In this document: piece after piece, positions 21,511-32,876 of the stretch
How positions within the stretch are numbered: the first letter of the stretch is position 1
How the letters are laid out: every line of letters starts with the position of its first letter
Origin: Lithobates sylvaticus
Lineage: Eukaryota > Chordata > Amphibia > Anura > Ranidae
NCBI GenBank assembly: GCA_028564925.1
Contig: CM053029.1
Coordinates: 580,046,955-580,110,954 of the forward strand
DNA: 64,000 nucleotides
Reading direction: 5' to 3'
Made by a program: the position numbers and the translations under genes
The notes under the pieces: model-generated
Databases searched by the model: none
What the model saw: only the letters and a program-made list of their open reading frames with translations
What the model was told of the DNA's origin: nothing

Positions 21511-23105
21511 CCCATACTCATTCACATAGGGTGGGGGCCGGTATCTGGGGGCCCCCTTATTAAAGGGGGCTCCCAGATTCCGATAAGCCCCCGCCCGCAG
21601 ACCCCGACAACCAATGGCCAGGGTTGTCGGGAAGAGGCCCTTGTCCTCATCAACATGGGGACAAGGTGCTTTGGGGTGGGGGGGCCGCACGGCCCCCCTT
21701 TCCCCAGGGCACCCCCCCATGTTGAGGGCACGCGGCCTGGTACGGCTCAGGAGGGGGGGGGCGCTCGTTCGTCCCCACCCCTTTCCTGGCCGGCCAGGCT
21801 GCGTGCTCGGATAAGGGTCTGACATGGATTTGGGGGGAACCCCCACGCCGTTTTTTTTGGCGTGGGGAGTCCCTTTAAATCCATGCCAGCTTACGGAGCT
21901 AGCGCGGCGGCATTTACTGCCTACACTAGCTACGTACCTGAAGTTACGTTCTAAATGAACGGACTGATCCGTGTGTGGGCAAGTCCGTTCATTTTCAAAA
22001 GTCCCGCGGACTTTTGGCCGGCGGATTATCCGCCGGAGAAGTCCGAGCTAGTGTGGGCAAGTCCACACGCTCGGAAAGTCCAGCGGACCCAGCTGGAAAG
22101 TCCAGCGGATTGTCCGCTGGACTAAGTCCGCCGGCAAAAGTCCGCACGTGTGTACGCGGCATTAGATACCACTTGAAGTGAAAACTTTGGTGGTCATAGG
22201 TGGTCATGGCATTGTTGGTATTGGGATTGTTGGTCATTGGTGGTCATGGCATTGTTGGTATTGGTATTGTTGGTCATTGGTGGTCATGGCATTGTTGGTA
22301 TTGGGATTGTTGGTCATTCGTGGTCATTACATTGTTGGTATTGGGATTGTTGGTCATTCGTGGTCATGGCTTTGTTGGTATTGGGATTGTTGGTCATTGG
22401 TGGTCATGGCATTGTTGGTATTGGGATTGTTGGTATTGGGATTTTTGGTCATTGGTGGTCATGGCATTATTGGGATTGTTGGTCATTGGTGGTCATGGCA
22501 TTGTTGGTATTGGGATTGTTGGTCATTGATGGTCATGGCATTATTGGTATTGGGATTGTTGGTCATGGCATTGTTGGTATTGAGATTGTTGGTATTGGGA
22601 TTTTTGGTCATTGGTGGTCATGGCATTATTGGGATTGTTGGTCATTGGTGGTCATGGCATTGTTGGTATTGGGATTGTTGGTCATTGATGGTCATGGCAT
22701 TAATGATATTGGGATTGTTGGTCATTGGTGGTCGTGACATTGTTGGTATTGGGATTGTTGGTCATTGATGGTGAAGGCATTGTCTCCATTAGGCTCATCC
22801 TGCTTTAGTCCTGTAGATCTTTTTTTAAGAGTCAAAGTTGTTCCTTTATTTAACAGAATATTATACAGGTTTCAACAAAAGTCCCACATGGACTGAATCA
22901 AGTATATATTACAGGTGTCTTGGTGTGAAGGTACATACGACAATTTCTGAGCATGTGCAGTGAAGATAATGGTAATGGCAAGGTATACAGTTGTTTATAC
23001 AGGCAATGTATATATGGTAATAGGCAATCTCCCTCCCATACAATTCTTTGCAGCTGCCTTAAATTCTCCCCATGCGGTGATCGTGGGGGGGGGGGGGGGA
23101 GCTCC
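21511..23105 (+). repeat. Tandem duplication, copy B
   Basis: Second copy of 19803-21510. It has lost about 118 bp of LINE coding sequence relative to copy A (position about 23069), with TCC at both breakpoints in copy A, consistent with a microhomology deletion. Its right end is continuous with the rest of the LINE. Confidence 0.9.
22192..22774 (+). repeat. Minisatellite, about 39-bp unit (copy B)
   Basis: Near-identical duplicate of 20483-21065, keeping the same order of variant units. This shows it was copied as a block and not expanded independently. Confidence 0.95.
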
Positions 23106-23590
23106 AGTGTAGTACAATCTCCCTTTTGGCGTAAAAGAAGAGGTAAGTCAGTAATAATTTTGTGTATCAAGGCCTTTGATCGTCGTCCTGAATGCCTCAC
23201 AGTATCAACTCAGGTGACCTAGGGAGATTCAGCTGGAGGCGACCATTGACAGATTCCAATACCGCATCCCAGTATTTAGCTATTGTGGGACAGCTCCAGA
23301 ACATATGAAAATATGTTCCTGTGTTGTCCCGGCAACGGGGTCAATCAGGGGATCGCTGTGGGAATACCCTGTGGAGCCTCTGGGGGGTAAAGTAGACCCT
23401 GTGCAGAAACTTCACTTGTATGAGGCGCTCTCTGGAGGAAATCAGTAGGGAGGCGCTGTCTGCAAGGCAGTCATTCCAGTCCTCCTTGTCCAGCCCAGGG
23501 ATATCTGTCTTCCAGAGTACTGTAGATCTGCCACCACTTCCCTTGTTGAAATCTCCAGGTCCTTATGGTGGTCATGAGTAACACTAAAGG
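22821..23590 (-). mobile_element. L1/Tx1-like LINE, C-terminal ORF2 fragment and 3' UTR
   Basis: Minus-strand reading of 23590-23220 includes FLHRVYFTPQRLHRVFPQR followed by a Cys-containing GTYFHMFWSCPTIAKYWD segment, the conserved C-terminal region of L1/Tx1-type ORF2. Further on, FYAKREIVLHWSSPPPP leads to the deletion shared with duplication copy B. Stops and frame changes interrupt it; reverse transcriptase and endonuclease are absent. The 3' UTR ends with AATAAA and a short A-tail near 22821. Clade assignment is by motif style only. Confidence 0.8.
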
Positions 23591-23615
23591 ATGGAAAAAA
23601 TCTTAGCCTTAAGAC

Positions 23616-23960
23616 TAAAGTCGGCCATAGATTAATTAAATCTCGGCCGGTTCTGCAGGGACCGTCCAATTTGATCCATCTATGGGCAAGCTGGTCATAC
23701 TGAAGTCAGTCCTTTTAACTGACTTCAGTACAACCAGCCTGTCAGATTTTTTGCATGTGATGACTGCCGGTGGCTATAGCCTCTAGCAGTAATCATTGCA
23801 TTCTGCCAGCTGGCTCCCCTCTGGCAGAATACAATAGCGCTGCGGGAGGGATTGACTGTGTTGATGGGGGGAAATAAAGCAATTTTCTTTCCTTCTACCC
23901 ATGCTGGAAGGAAAGAAAATGGTATCATCCATGGCCTGCCTTAGCCCAATAGATTTAACA
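23616..23960 (+). repeat. MITE-like repeat
   Basis: Begins CTAAAGTCGGCCATAGATTA. A related reversed terminus CATGTATGGTCGGCTTAAG is at about 43520, and CTGGCAGAATACAATAGCG-like words recur there. Contains inverted TTTTCTTTCCTTCTACCC and GGAAGGAAAGAAAATG. Non-coding. Confidence 0.5.
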
Positions 23961-24745
23961 CATATTGGCAGCGAACAAGCAAAAAAGTTTAAAAGTGGAG
24001 TTCTGTCAACTTCTTAGCACTAGATACATTCATGCATTTAGATTTTCATTTAGCTTTGACCTCATTTATCTGACGTCTATCCTGGATCACTCATGAACTG
24101 CTGGACATATATTACAGAAGATGATTCGGCTTGCTCTTGGCACAGTTGCCGCAGTAATGAGCAAGAACAGATCATTTTTCCCTGGCATCAGTTCTGTAAA
24201 GTCTCTCTGCCCTTACATTCCGTAATAAGACAGTCATTCCCCCTGCTTTTGGTAGTAATGGCCGTTCAGCCCTTGATTTTCAATATAATCTCTCATTCGG
24301 AGATGATAATTTAATTACATACATTTAAAGGTGCATAGGCAATTTAAAATAACAGTTTAACAGCACTCCGAGCTTTATTAGATGGGGAAACAGCAGCGGA
24401 ATATATTCATTTTGCCAGACACATAATGTAAGTTTGCTGAATAATAATAATCTCGGGCTGTAAAGATACCAAATTTCAAATGTTAAAAAAGTAATGCTTA
24501 TAAAGGTTACATTTTTTTTATTTTTTTTAAATCAAACCAGTGAACATGTTTGATATTTAGCATATACTGTTCATTGCCTGTATGTAATAAAAAAATAAAA
24601 GAAAAACTATAAACATATTGATTTCTATAAAATATATAAAAAAAAGAATTGTGTTACAATGTTACTAACACACAACCATGTTAAAGTGGACTTCCAAGAC
24701 CAAGCACTTTTAAGATTTTTCTGCACTACCATACTAGGATTTGGT
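23961..24745. other. No recognisable feature
   Basis: AT-rich non-coding DNA. Nothing supported. Confidence 0.45.
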
Positions 24746-24748
24746 GTA

Positions 24749-25045
24749 GATCAGGGTTTCCCACCAGGGTTCCATAGAACCATAGGGTTCCTCCATAATT
24801 TACCAGGGGTTCCTTGAGCAATGAGCAAAAACTGCCTCTCAGATAAGTTCCCACCGACACTATTGATCATTTTAACTATCTATAAGGGGATAATTCTTCC
24901 CAATGTCCACAAGTGTAAGGAGCATTCTTCCCACTGACCATCACATATCATGCATTGTAGATATAGTAATTTTTATCAGGGGTTTCCCAAGACTGGAAAG
25001 TTAGTTTAAGGGTTCCTCTGTGTTGAAAAGATTGAGAAAGGATGG
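24749..25045 (+). repeat. hAT-like MITE fragment
   Basis: CAGGGTTTCCCACCAGGGTTCC near the left and GGGGTTTCCCAAGACTGG / GATTGAGAAAGGATGG on the right resemble degraded hAT-type termini. No clean target duplication found. Confidence 0.4.
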
Positions 25046-25109
25046 TGTAAATGGCTTACATTGTAAGACTAAGGTCAGATAGATTTTTTTTAAGCTGCTA
25101 GTGTGATGG

Positions 25110-25494
25110 ACCACGAAGCTTACTCATAATATTTCCTCCCCAATGTGCCCCTTCCTTTGACTTCTCTGTCAAGATCAATAGCACAACTATCAACCCATCC
25201 CGCAGGCCAGGGTGCTAGGTGCTCGACTCAGAACTCTCCTTTTGGGCCCCACATCCAATCACTGTCGGAATCTTGCATCATCAACCTCCGCAATATCTCC
25301 AAAATACTCCCCTTTCTAATCAATGACAACACAAAGCTTGTAATTCGCTCTCTGGTTATCTCTCGCTTCGACTACTGCAACTCCCTCCTCATTGGATTAT
25401 ATTTACATAGGCAATCTCTTCTTCAGTCCATCATGAATGCTGCTGCCAGACTCATTCGCCTTACCAGTCGCTCAGTGTCTGCTACTTCTCTCTC

Positions 25495-25495
<1 letters not shown>
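25110..25495 (+). mobile_element. L2-clade LINE fragment (C-terminal RT region)
   Basis: The plus-strand frame reads PHIQSLSESCIINLRNISKI, then VISRFDYCNSLLIGL and QSIMNAAARLIRLTSRSVSA, the post-RT segment of L2-type ORF2. It matches the style of the better-preserved copy at 53830-57165 (SRLDYCNSL, INAAARLIYLTNRSVSATPL). Only about 130 codons remain, ending at a (TA)n tract. Confidence 0.8.

Positions 25496-25496
<1 letters not shown>

Positions 25497-25528
<32 letters not shown>
25497..25528. repeat. (TA)n microsatellite
   Basis: About 15 TA repeats directly at the end of the L2 fragment. Confidence 0.9.
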
Positions 25529-25529
<1 letters not shown>

Positions 25530-25530
<1 letters not shown>

Positions 25531-26482
25531 AAAAAGGTTGTTTTGATATTCTGGCCCGCTACTATCAAACAACTCTCTGCGCTCAAAGGGATATACTGTC
25601 TGGGTATGAGTTTCAGTAGTGTAGTATATTAATCACTGAATATAAATATACTTAGTTTGATGTGCAACCCAGCATGGGTGCACCAGTAGCAGCTGCTTAA
25701 AGGAGACGTAGTATATAAAAGTACAATAAATAACCAGTGTCACGGAGTAAGAAATTGAGTAAACAATTATCTGTATCCAACCTGTGTCAATATTGTAGCA
25801 GCGCTTGGGTATCAGAAAACACTGATTAGGTAGACAGGATAATGTTTGAATATATAAATGGATCAATTACTGGGTCTAGATATATGTAAATCAATCAATA
25901 ATCCATGGAATGATCAATCATAAATAGTGAACATAATTAATAAGATAGGGGGTAAGTGCATTGATCAACTGATGAATAAATAAATAAATAAATGAATACA
26001 TTAATTAGAAGAGAGTCCATATGTTTCACGGTGACTCCAAATAAGTCAATAAATAAATAAATGAATGAATAAATAAATAAATTAATTAATTAAAGTCCCG
26101 TTTTTCCATGATGCGGTAATCAAAACAAAGTGATATTGCTAGCTCAGTATTCGATGTGTCGCCGAAACTGATTAGTCCATCCACCAGTGTGTTTCACCAC
26201 GTGATACAAGGTTCCCCTTTGGGGATGCACTCACCAGAGCTAAATAGAATATGCGCATTTTGGAACAAGGGGTGTTCTATTTTAACTGATTGGGGGGTTT
26301 AATAAATGTTTTAAACGGAGTCACACTATGTGGTGTAATTTGTTTCAACATATGTTCTACCTGCCAATGGTGAGCTACTGAATGGGAGGATGTTGAGGAA
26401 AACTGGTGGACTTCAATAGAGAGAGACACAGGACCCTGATGAAAGTGTATACATGCCCATATTCTATCTATCTATATATATA
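25530..26482. other. No gene; TAAA-rich simple repeats
   Basis: Non-coding. (AAAT)n-like tracts at about 25974-26000 and 26045-26092. No transposon ends resolved. Confidence 0.45.
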
Positions 26483-26681
26483 TTAAGGATGAACTCTGGC
26501 GTGTTCGCATAGGGCACGTGCAGAGCCCGCCAGGATGTCGGCACTGAACTGTGCTAATCACAGGCAGTGAGAGCTGTGCATCGGGAAAATGTCTCACTGC
26601 CTGTGATTAGCGTTCTGCAGTGCCGACTTCCTGGCGGGCTCTGCACGTGCCCTATGCGAACACGCCAGAGCTCATCCTTAA
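26483..26681. mobile_element. Palindromic MITE
   Basis: TTAAGGATGAACTCTGGCGT at the left is mirrored by CGCCAGAGCTCATCCTTAA at the right. The two arms are complementary almost throughout (GGCACGTGCAGAGCCCGCCA and its inverse), with a short centre near CATCGGGAAAATG. It sits in a TA-rich tract. RNA from it would form one long hairpin. Confidence 0.85.
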
Positions 26682-26713
26682 TCTATATATATATATATTT
26701 ATACACTGTATAG

Positions 26714-26869
26714 CAGGGGTAGGCAACCCGGCCCTCCACCTGTGGGGAAACTATAAGCCCCATGGGACATTGCAAGACCCTGACAATCACAGGCATGACT
26801 CCTAGAGGCAGAGGCATGGTGGGATTTGTAGTTTCACCACAGCTGGAGTGCCAAGGTTGCCTACCGCTG
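26714..26869 (+). mobile_element. hAT-like MITE
   Basis: CAGGGGTAGGCAACC at the left, GGTTGCCTACCGCTG at the right, flanked by a perfect 8-bp duplication CTGTATAG (26706-26713, 26870-26877). Non-coding. Confidence 0.9.
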
Positions 26870-26877
26870 CTGTATAG

Positions 26878-27309
26878 TGTGCTTCTACCTTTCTTCCTTT
26901 TTGAGCTGGCAACACAGTTGGAGGAAATCAGTTAATCCCTAATAACACTTTTTCAGTGGCATTGTCATTTAAAACAGCCTGGGCCAGATTTAACAATCCC
27001 TCCCACCCTTTTCGGCAGCTATACTGACACATGTGGCATATTCAGGTTCTTAATGGGGCCTTTTTTTACAAAGTGTTATTACTACACCAAGTTCAAAAAT
27101 AATTACCTCCAGCTTGTAGATAATAAAAGTGGAGGTAATTAAGACTAAGGTTCCAATCACACCAGAAACTGTGCGTTTATGGAATGTTTTTGCATGTGCA
27201 GTGACGTGCATTTACACGCATTTCTGTGCATTTGCCGTCCAGAAAAATGCAGCATGCTGTACTTTTTTCATTGCACTGCACTACAATAGTGATAACTATG
27301 ACCCTAGGG
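26878..27309. other. No recognisable feature
   Basis: Non-coding, nothing supported. Confidence 0.45.
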
Positions 27310-27414
27310 CAGGAGTCTCAAACTGGTGGCCCTCCAGCTGTTGTAAAATGAGGCATTGCAAGGCTGACAGTTACAAGCATGACTCCCACAGGCAGGGCCA
27401 GTTTGAGACCCCTG
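27310..27414 (+). mobile_element. hAT-like MITE, short
   Basis: Ends CAGGAGTCTCAAACTGG and CCAGTTTGAGACCCCTG are inverted. CTAGGG flanks both sides. The internal GGCCCTCCAGCTGTTG is shared with the MITE at 39581-39737, so they belong to one related group. Confidence 0.8.
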
Positions 27415-27420
27415 CTAGGG

Positions 27421-28264
27421 TAATCTGAATTTTGGACTGTTTATGCAGTTGGAGTGCAGTCAAAAATGCATCCCACTGCATCTGGTATGAATGGGTCCTA
27501 ACTCAAACTTGGTGTACAGGGACAGGTAAAGCACCTGTCTCTGTAAGCTGTGTAGCAGATCGGCATATTTAACGCTGCTACCTCCGCCCTAACTTTGACT
27601 GTTCCTTTAGGGCGCTGTCGGCTTCACAGCCGACAGCCTCCTAGCAACCAGCGAAGCTGACAGTTGGCAGAGCCTGATAGGGAAGTTGAGACACTAGCTC
27701 CCCATAAGGTCTGCTCTTTCCTTGTGATTGACAGCAGGCAGTGGTTAGATTGTATCACCAATAGCATGCTGTCTTTTGGCTATGAATCTGTCCGCTGCCT
27801 GCTGTCAATCACAAGGGGGGAAGAACTGATGGGAAACTAGTGTCTGTGAATCCCCATCAGGCTCCAACAACCCAGCTTTAAAAATGATGTCTATAATGTT
27901 AGAGAAAAAGAATGTTTAAAAGTTTAAAGCACATACACAACCAGATTAGCGTAAGATGCCAATGGTCTCTGAAGCAAGGATAGAAAACATGACCTTTGAT
28001 AGTGCTGGCAGCAAAACACTGGTCCTGGATCAACCATTTTAGCTCTTGCCAACAGTAGTTTTTATGTGATGGCATTTATTTGCAACAATATTTTAAGATT
28101 AGCATTTATTTATCGTTTTAAGTTGTTATCCTGAACATTTGTTCACCTGCCCTGGTTAGGCAAAGACAACGGGCAGAGACAGCAAGGCTGTAAATAAAGC
28201 ACTCACACCTGACCACGTTCATGAACAAGAGGGTGTCCAGGCTGAACCATCGACTGGAGGTGGC
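27421..28264. other. No gene; one long inverted repeat
   Basis: At 27719-27818 CCTTGTGATTGACAGCAGGC and its inverse GCCTGCTGTCAATCACAAGG face each other around about 50 bp. Otherwise unassigned. Confidence 0.5.
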
Positions 28265-28272
28265 CCAACAAG

Positions 28273-29215
28273 CAGTGTTAATTTTGACGGCTAAAATCGA
28301 CTAAAACATTTTAGTCGACTAACTTAATATAATTTTAGTCGACTAAAATACGACTAAAACTAAAATGCCATTTTAGTCAAAAGACTAATGCTGCGTACAC
28401 ACGGCCGGAATTTCCGATGGAAACAGTCCTATGGGAGCTTTTCAACGGAAATTCCGACCGTGTGTATGCCCATCGGTCTTTTTCTGTCGGAATTTCCAAC
28501 GGACTTTGGATTGAGAACCTGTTCTCAATTTTTCAGACGGAATACCTTTCTCTCGGATTTTCCGATCGTGTGTATGCAATTCCGACAGGCAAAATTCCGA
28601 CGCATGCTCGGAAACAATTCAACGCATGCTCGGAAGCATTAAACTTCCCTTTTATAGTGCTCTCGAATGTGTTTTATGCCGCTGTGTTACAGACCATCGG
28701 AATTTGGTGTGACCGTGTGTAGGCAAGTCCGACCGTGTGTATGCGACACCAGTGTCAGACTAAATCCGTCGGAAAAAACCATCAGAGCTTTTTCCGACGA
28801 GATTTCCGACCGTGTGTACGCGGCATTAAACTGAAACTAAATTTAAATTTGACGTCAAAATGAACACTGCTCTGTAGTGAATGTTCATACCTCAATACCA
28901 TAAATAATAACATATAAGATTTTTCACTCCAGCACTATATAATGAGTTTGGAAACTTTAGAGAACTTTATGAGTTTGGAAACTTTAGCGAAATGCTTAAA
29001 TAATGCATTACAATTTAACCCTACCCATTAGATTTTAGATGACTAAAATGCGTTTTAGTAGAAAAATTATTTTAGTCGGCTAAAATGTCCTGGAGATTTA
29101 GTCAACTAAATATGACTAAAACTAAAACAATTGCAGAAGACTAAAATGGGGCTAAAACTAAAATGCCATTTTAGTCCTAAAACTAAATTGAAATTTGCTG
29201 CCAAAATTAACACTG
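28273..29215 (+). mobile_element. hAT-like non-autonomous element (TTTTAGTCGACT type)
   Basis: CAGTGTTAATTTTGACGGC and GCTGCCAAAATTAACACTG form the terminal inverted repeat. The flanking duplication CCAACAAG is perfect (28265-28272, 29216-29223). The body is filled with ACTAAAATGCCATTTTAGTC-like palindromes. A Harbinger-like MITE (28389-28825) inserted later. Confidence 0.9.
28389..28825 (+). mobile_element. Harbinger-like MITE nested in hAT-like element
   Basis: Ends TGCTGCGTACACACGGCCGG and CGTGTGTACGCGGCA; flanks TAA and TTA. No transposase. Being nested, it is younger than its host. Confidence 0.8.
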
Positions 29216-29223
29216 CCAACAAG

Positions 29224-30098
29224 CACACGAGTGTATAACAAAAGGCAAAAAGGGTTTTTTTTTTTTTTTGGACAGAGTGGAGGGATTATATAACACCTGT
29301 AAGGTTTTTATTGCTGTCCGTGCCCCCATTAGTGACATTTATCCTCTCTATTTGTCCTGTTCATCGCTATAATCAAAAATGAAAACACTAAATGTTGTCC
29401 CCAGAACAGGTATCATGGACAGGGGTCAGGCTCAAAGACCACTAGCTATAGCAGTAGAGTGGCTCCCACTGTTCAGCTGGATAACTGAACAAGCAGGTCA
29501 CCCTGGCAGATGACACAGGCTCAAGTGTGAGGTCTAAGTGCTAACAGTTGTTCACCAGAGCTCCTGATAGGGTTTTTCTGCTTAGTACCAGGTCGCAGTC
29601 CTCAGGGTCACTCCACCATGAGGTGAGAAAACCAGGGTCCAGTAGCAAATAAAGCAGGTAGGGATCAAGCAGAAGAGTATTCAGTAAACGAGCAAAAGGT
29701 TGGTAACAAGTGGTTGCAGGTTGGGATCAAGCAGAAGCGTATTCGAGGAACAAGCCAAAGGTTGACTGGTAGACAAGATACGGATGGCAACAGGAGTGAC
29801 AAGAGCAAGATATTAGTTGGGAAGAGCACAATAATCTGGCAAACAGGAAGTGCAGAGATATCGCTTGAATCAGGAAGTTCACAGGAGGAGCAAAGAGTTC
29901 AAGGTTCATGAGAAACAAGACAAAAGGCAAGGTCGTCTAAGCAATCAGGCATGGAGCTGTCTAGCATCTCAGGTGGCTCAGTGAGAAGAGTTACTGCAAG
30001 ACACAGCAGAGGTCCTGGGTTCAGGTCTAAGCCCTGACAAATGGAATAGAGGAAAAATCTTCAGACGGGGGCACTAGTTCTGGTGATTGTGTAAGGAG
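29224..30098. other. Unassigned sequence with a tRNA-like segment
   Basis: Mostly unassigned. The part from about 29890 has the same order of words as the reverse complement of 61030-60885 (AGTTCAAGGTTCA, then AAGGCA, then the tRNA-like core), so it belongs to a dispersed repeat. Confidence 0.45.
29964..30038 (+). repeat. tRNA-like segment (SINE or tRNA-derived repeat)
   Basis: GGTGGCTCAGTGAGAAGAG resembles a pol III A box and GGGTTCAGGTC resembles a B box 30 nt downstream. The core GACACAGCAGAGGTCC also occurs in the minus-strand copy at 60888-60948. It does not fold into a full cloverleaf by eye, so it is not called a functional tRNA. Confidence 0.4.
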
Positions 30099-30768
30099 TA
30101 GTTTTGTCTTTAGTTCTACTTGAAGTATTACCCTGCCCTGCTGCTTATGTCATGTCAGAGAGGGCCTACAATGTAGAAGGATTTATTTGTGACTGAGAAA
30201 CTGCCTTTTGATAACCTGTGTTGGGGTGCACATTTTTGGGGGGTGCACACTGTTTTACAAATCTCTGTTGATCTAGCCTGTGCACTTTCTTTGGCTTGGT
30301 TGACTTGATTAAACTTGTCTGACCATGCTGTCAAGATCCAGGTTGTCCAACCAACTGGGAGCTGTACAGCTGCAATCCCCATTATTTCCAATGTGTTCCA
30401 ATAGAGAGGCTATCTATGACTGTGTGCAATGTAGACAGCTGAACTATAGGAAACTATACATTTTCAGTGCATTTGCCCAAAATGGTTTGCAGTGGCAGGG
30501 GATTACCTTAAAAGATTGACTTGGTGTGCCCAGTTGAACTTGCCTGTCCATGCTGTCCTTATGCACACATGGAAAAATCTAATTCATTCCTATGGAGAGG
30601 CTGTCTATCATTGCATGCACTGTAGACAACCTTTTTATAGGAAAAAATAAAAATTTTCTGTGAATTTGTGGAAGAACCAAGTGACCACCCAAAATGGTTT
30701 GCAGTGGCAGTTGTGTAGCTTTTCGTTTTTTGGACAGCCTTGATCTGGCAAGATAATGGGAAGACTTA
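30099..30768 (+). repeat. Dispersed segment of the hairpin-bearing repeat array
   Basis: Matches 34096-34168 plus 35038-35145 in its first part, and the 38343-41850 array in the rest (CTTTGGCTTGGTTGACTTGA, CCAGGTTGTCCAACCAACTG, TTTGCAGTGGCAGTTGTGTA). It contains about one and a half array units, each with the CTATGGAGAGGCTGTCTAT hairpin. Confidence 0.8.
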
Positions 30769-31189
30769 TGCCGCGTACACACGAGCAGCCTTTTCAACAG
30801 CAAAGGTCCGACGGAACGAATGTGTCGGACAATTCGATCGTGTGTGGGCTCCATCGGACTTTTGCTATCGTAAATTCTGACGGACTTTAGAAACATGTTT
30901 CAAATTTTCCCGCCTGAACTCCGCCGGACCCAGTTTCAAGCGAAAAATCCGCTCGTCTGTATGCTAGTCCGATGGACAAACAACGATGCTAGGGCAGCTA
31001 TTGGCTACTGCCTATGAACTTCCTTATTCTAGTCCAGTCGTACATCATCACGTTCAAATCTGTCAGAATTGAGTGACTGTGTGTGGCCAAGTCCGTTCAT
31101 TCGAAAAGTCAGTCGGAACTCAGCAAAAAGTCAGTCGGAAAGACCGTCGGACCTAGTCCGTCGAAAAGTCTGCTTGCGTGTACGCGGCA
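30769..31189 (+). mobile_element. Harbinger-like MITE
   Basis: TGCCGCGTACACACGAGCAG to TGTACGCGGCA with TTA on both sides (30766-30768, 31190-31192). Non-coding. It terminates the array segment at 30768. Confidence 0.82.
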
Positions 31190-31192
31190 TTA

Positions 31193-31495
31193 GGCTGCTC
31201 TCAACCACCTCCTCTAAATTACTTGAAAGCAGCACCAGTGCACAGTCTCAGACTCCAAAAGCCATTCCAGATCCATAGTTGCGCTATAAGAACTGGAACT
31301 CCAGTAATGATCCTCAAATATAAAATTCCAGACTGACAGGGACACTAACAAGTTTCAGCCATTACAGCCCTACTCATAGATATGAGTTTTCCTCAATTTG
31401 GAGCGATTTCTTATCACTTACTGTTTTGGCTATGGGAAGTGAAAGAAAATCTCCCCAATGGGATACAGATGGCAAAAAAGGAGAACCTGAGAAGT
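31193..31495. other. Unassigned, probable MITE fragment
   Basis: AAAATCTCCCCAATGGGATA and GAACCTGAGAAGTGTCATAAC look like part of a non-autonomous repeat continuing after the hAT insertion (CCTTCCTTGG at 32864). Not coding. Confidence 0.35.
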
Positions 31496-31503
31496 GTCAT
31501 AAC

Positions 31504-32855
31504 CAGTGATGTAAGTAATTGAGTTAAAATAAATGGAGTTACTTAAATTGTTATATATCGTGTAACCAAGGGGCTGCTCTATTATTACTCTAAGCAAGGG
31601 GCAGATCTGTTATAGCGTGTAAGCAAGGGGCAACCCATCAGGGTTTACTTCCTCTTCTTCTTCTCCCTGTATAGCCTGCAAATGAAAAGCATAATGGGCT
31701 AGTATGCATCGCATACTAGCCCATTATGTACCACTTACCTGCAATAGAATCCAGCGATGTCCTCTGTGTTGGCAGCGTCCATCTTCTTGCCCTCTTCCTT
31801 CGGGGCCGCGGACTCCGGCTCGGTGATTTGTGGAGCCGCGTGACGTCACTCCCGCGCATGCCCATGGGAGCCGCGACCTACGGCATATGCTAGGGAAGAA
31901 ACGGCCTTTAGGTTTGTTTCTTCCCTGCACATGCGCAGTGAAGATTTCCGGCAGACTACAAGTGAAATATCTCCTAAACAGCGCACGTTTAGGAGATATT
32001 TCCACTACCTATAGGTAAGCCTTATTCTAGGCTTACCTATAGGTAAAAGTCAAAAAAGTGGGTTTACAACCACTTTAACGCAGTTACTTTAGAGGGTAAC
32101 GAGTAATCTAACTGATTACTTTTCCCCTCACGGTAACGCAGTTCCCATTATTTGGGCGGCGTTACCGCAATTACATCTACCGCCACTAGATGGCAGTAGT
32201 GTAATTCCGGTGTCCTGCCGAAAAAGTTCCCCCGCCGGATAAGCACCCCCCTGTACTGCACAGCTGCAGCGCTTGCGCAATACGAAGGACTACGGAGCTT
32301 ACGAAAATTGCCGAACCTAAACAGCTCTGAGTGAACTGTACACCGCGCAGGCGCAGTTAACATGTAATTGTACGAGGCGATGCCGCACGCTCCCGATGCT
32401 TGTGCTACTCTGCAAGGGGCGTCTATCATGTAACTAAGGGGCGGGTCTAGTATTACTGTAACCAAGGGGCGCATTTATTATTATTGTTATATATCGAGCT
32501 CTGCCCATTAATTTAACATTCGCCCTCTTCTGTAGCCATCCGCCCCTTACAGGATATAATAATAATAGACCCGCCCCTTGATTACACGCTATAACAGATC
32601 TGCCCCTTGCTTAGAGTAATAATAGAGCAGCCCCTTGGTTACACAATATAAAACAATAATAATAAATGCGCCCCTTGCTTACAGTTATACTAGACCCGCC
32701 CCTTAGTTACACGTATAGAATATAAAAAAAAAGTCACAGTTACTTTGCTGCGTAACTAATTACTTTTCCAATGTAGTAACTGAGTTACTAATGCAATTAC
32801 TTTTTGGGAGAAGTAATTTGGAACTTACTTTTTTAAAGTAAGATGACCAACACTG
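31504..32855 (+). mobile_element. hAT-like non-autonomous element (GTAACG-rich)
   Basis: Left end CAGTGATGTAAGTAATTGAG, right end TAAGATGACCAACACTG, flanked by a perfect GTCATAAC duplication (31496-31503, 32856-32863). Subterminal blocks with CAAGGGGCAGATCTGTTATA are inverted at 32570-32645. A family-K repeat (31640-32083) is nested inside. No transposase. Confidence 0.88.
31640..32083 (+). repeat. Interspersed repeat, family K copy 2
   Basis: Same family as 961-1350. It shows an inner palindrome CTACCTATAGGTAAGCCTT / AGGCTTACCTATAGGTA at 32008-32044, the position at which the Penelope-like element entered the third copy. Confidence 0.75.
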
Positions 32856-32876
32856 GTCATAACCCTTCCTTGGTGA

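Noticed and set aside
26434-26460. CCTGATGAAAGTG as a hammerhead core
   Set aside because: No GAAA at a suitable distance and no pairing stems.
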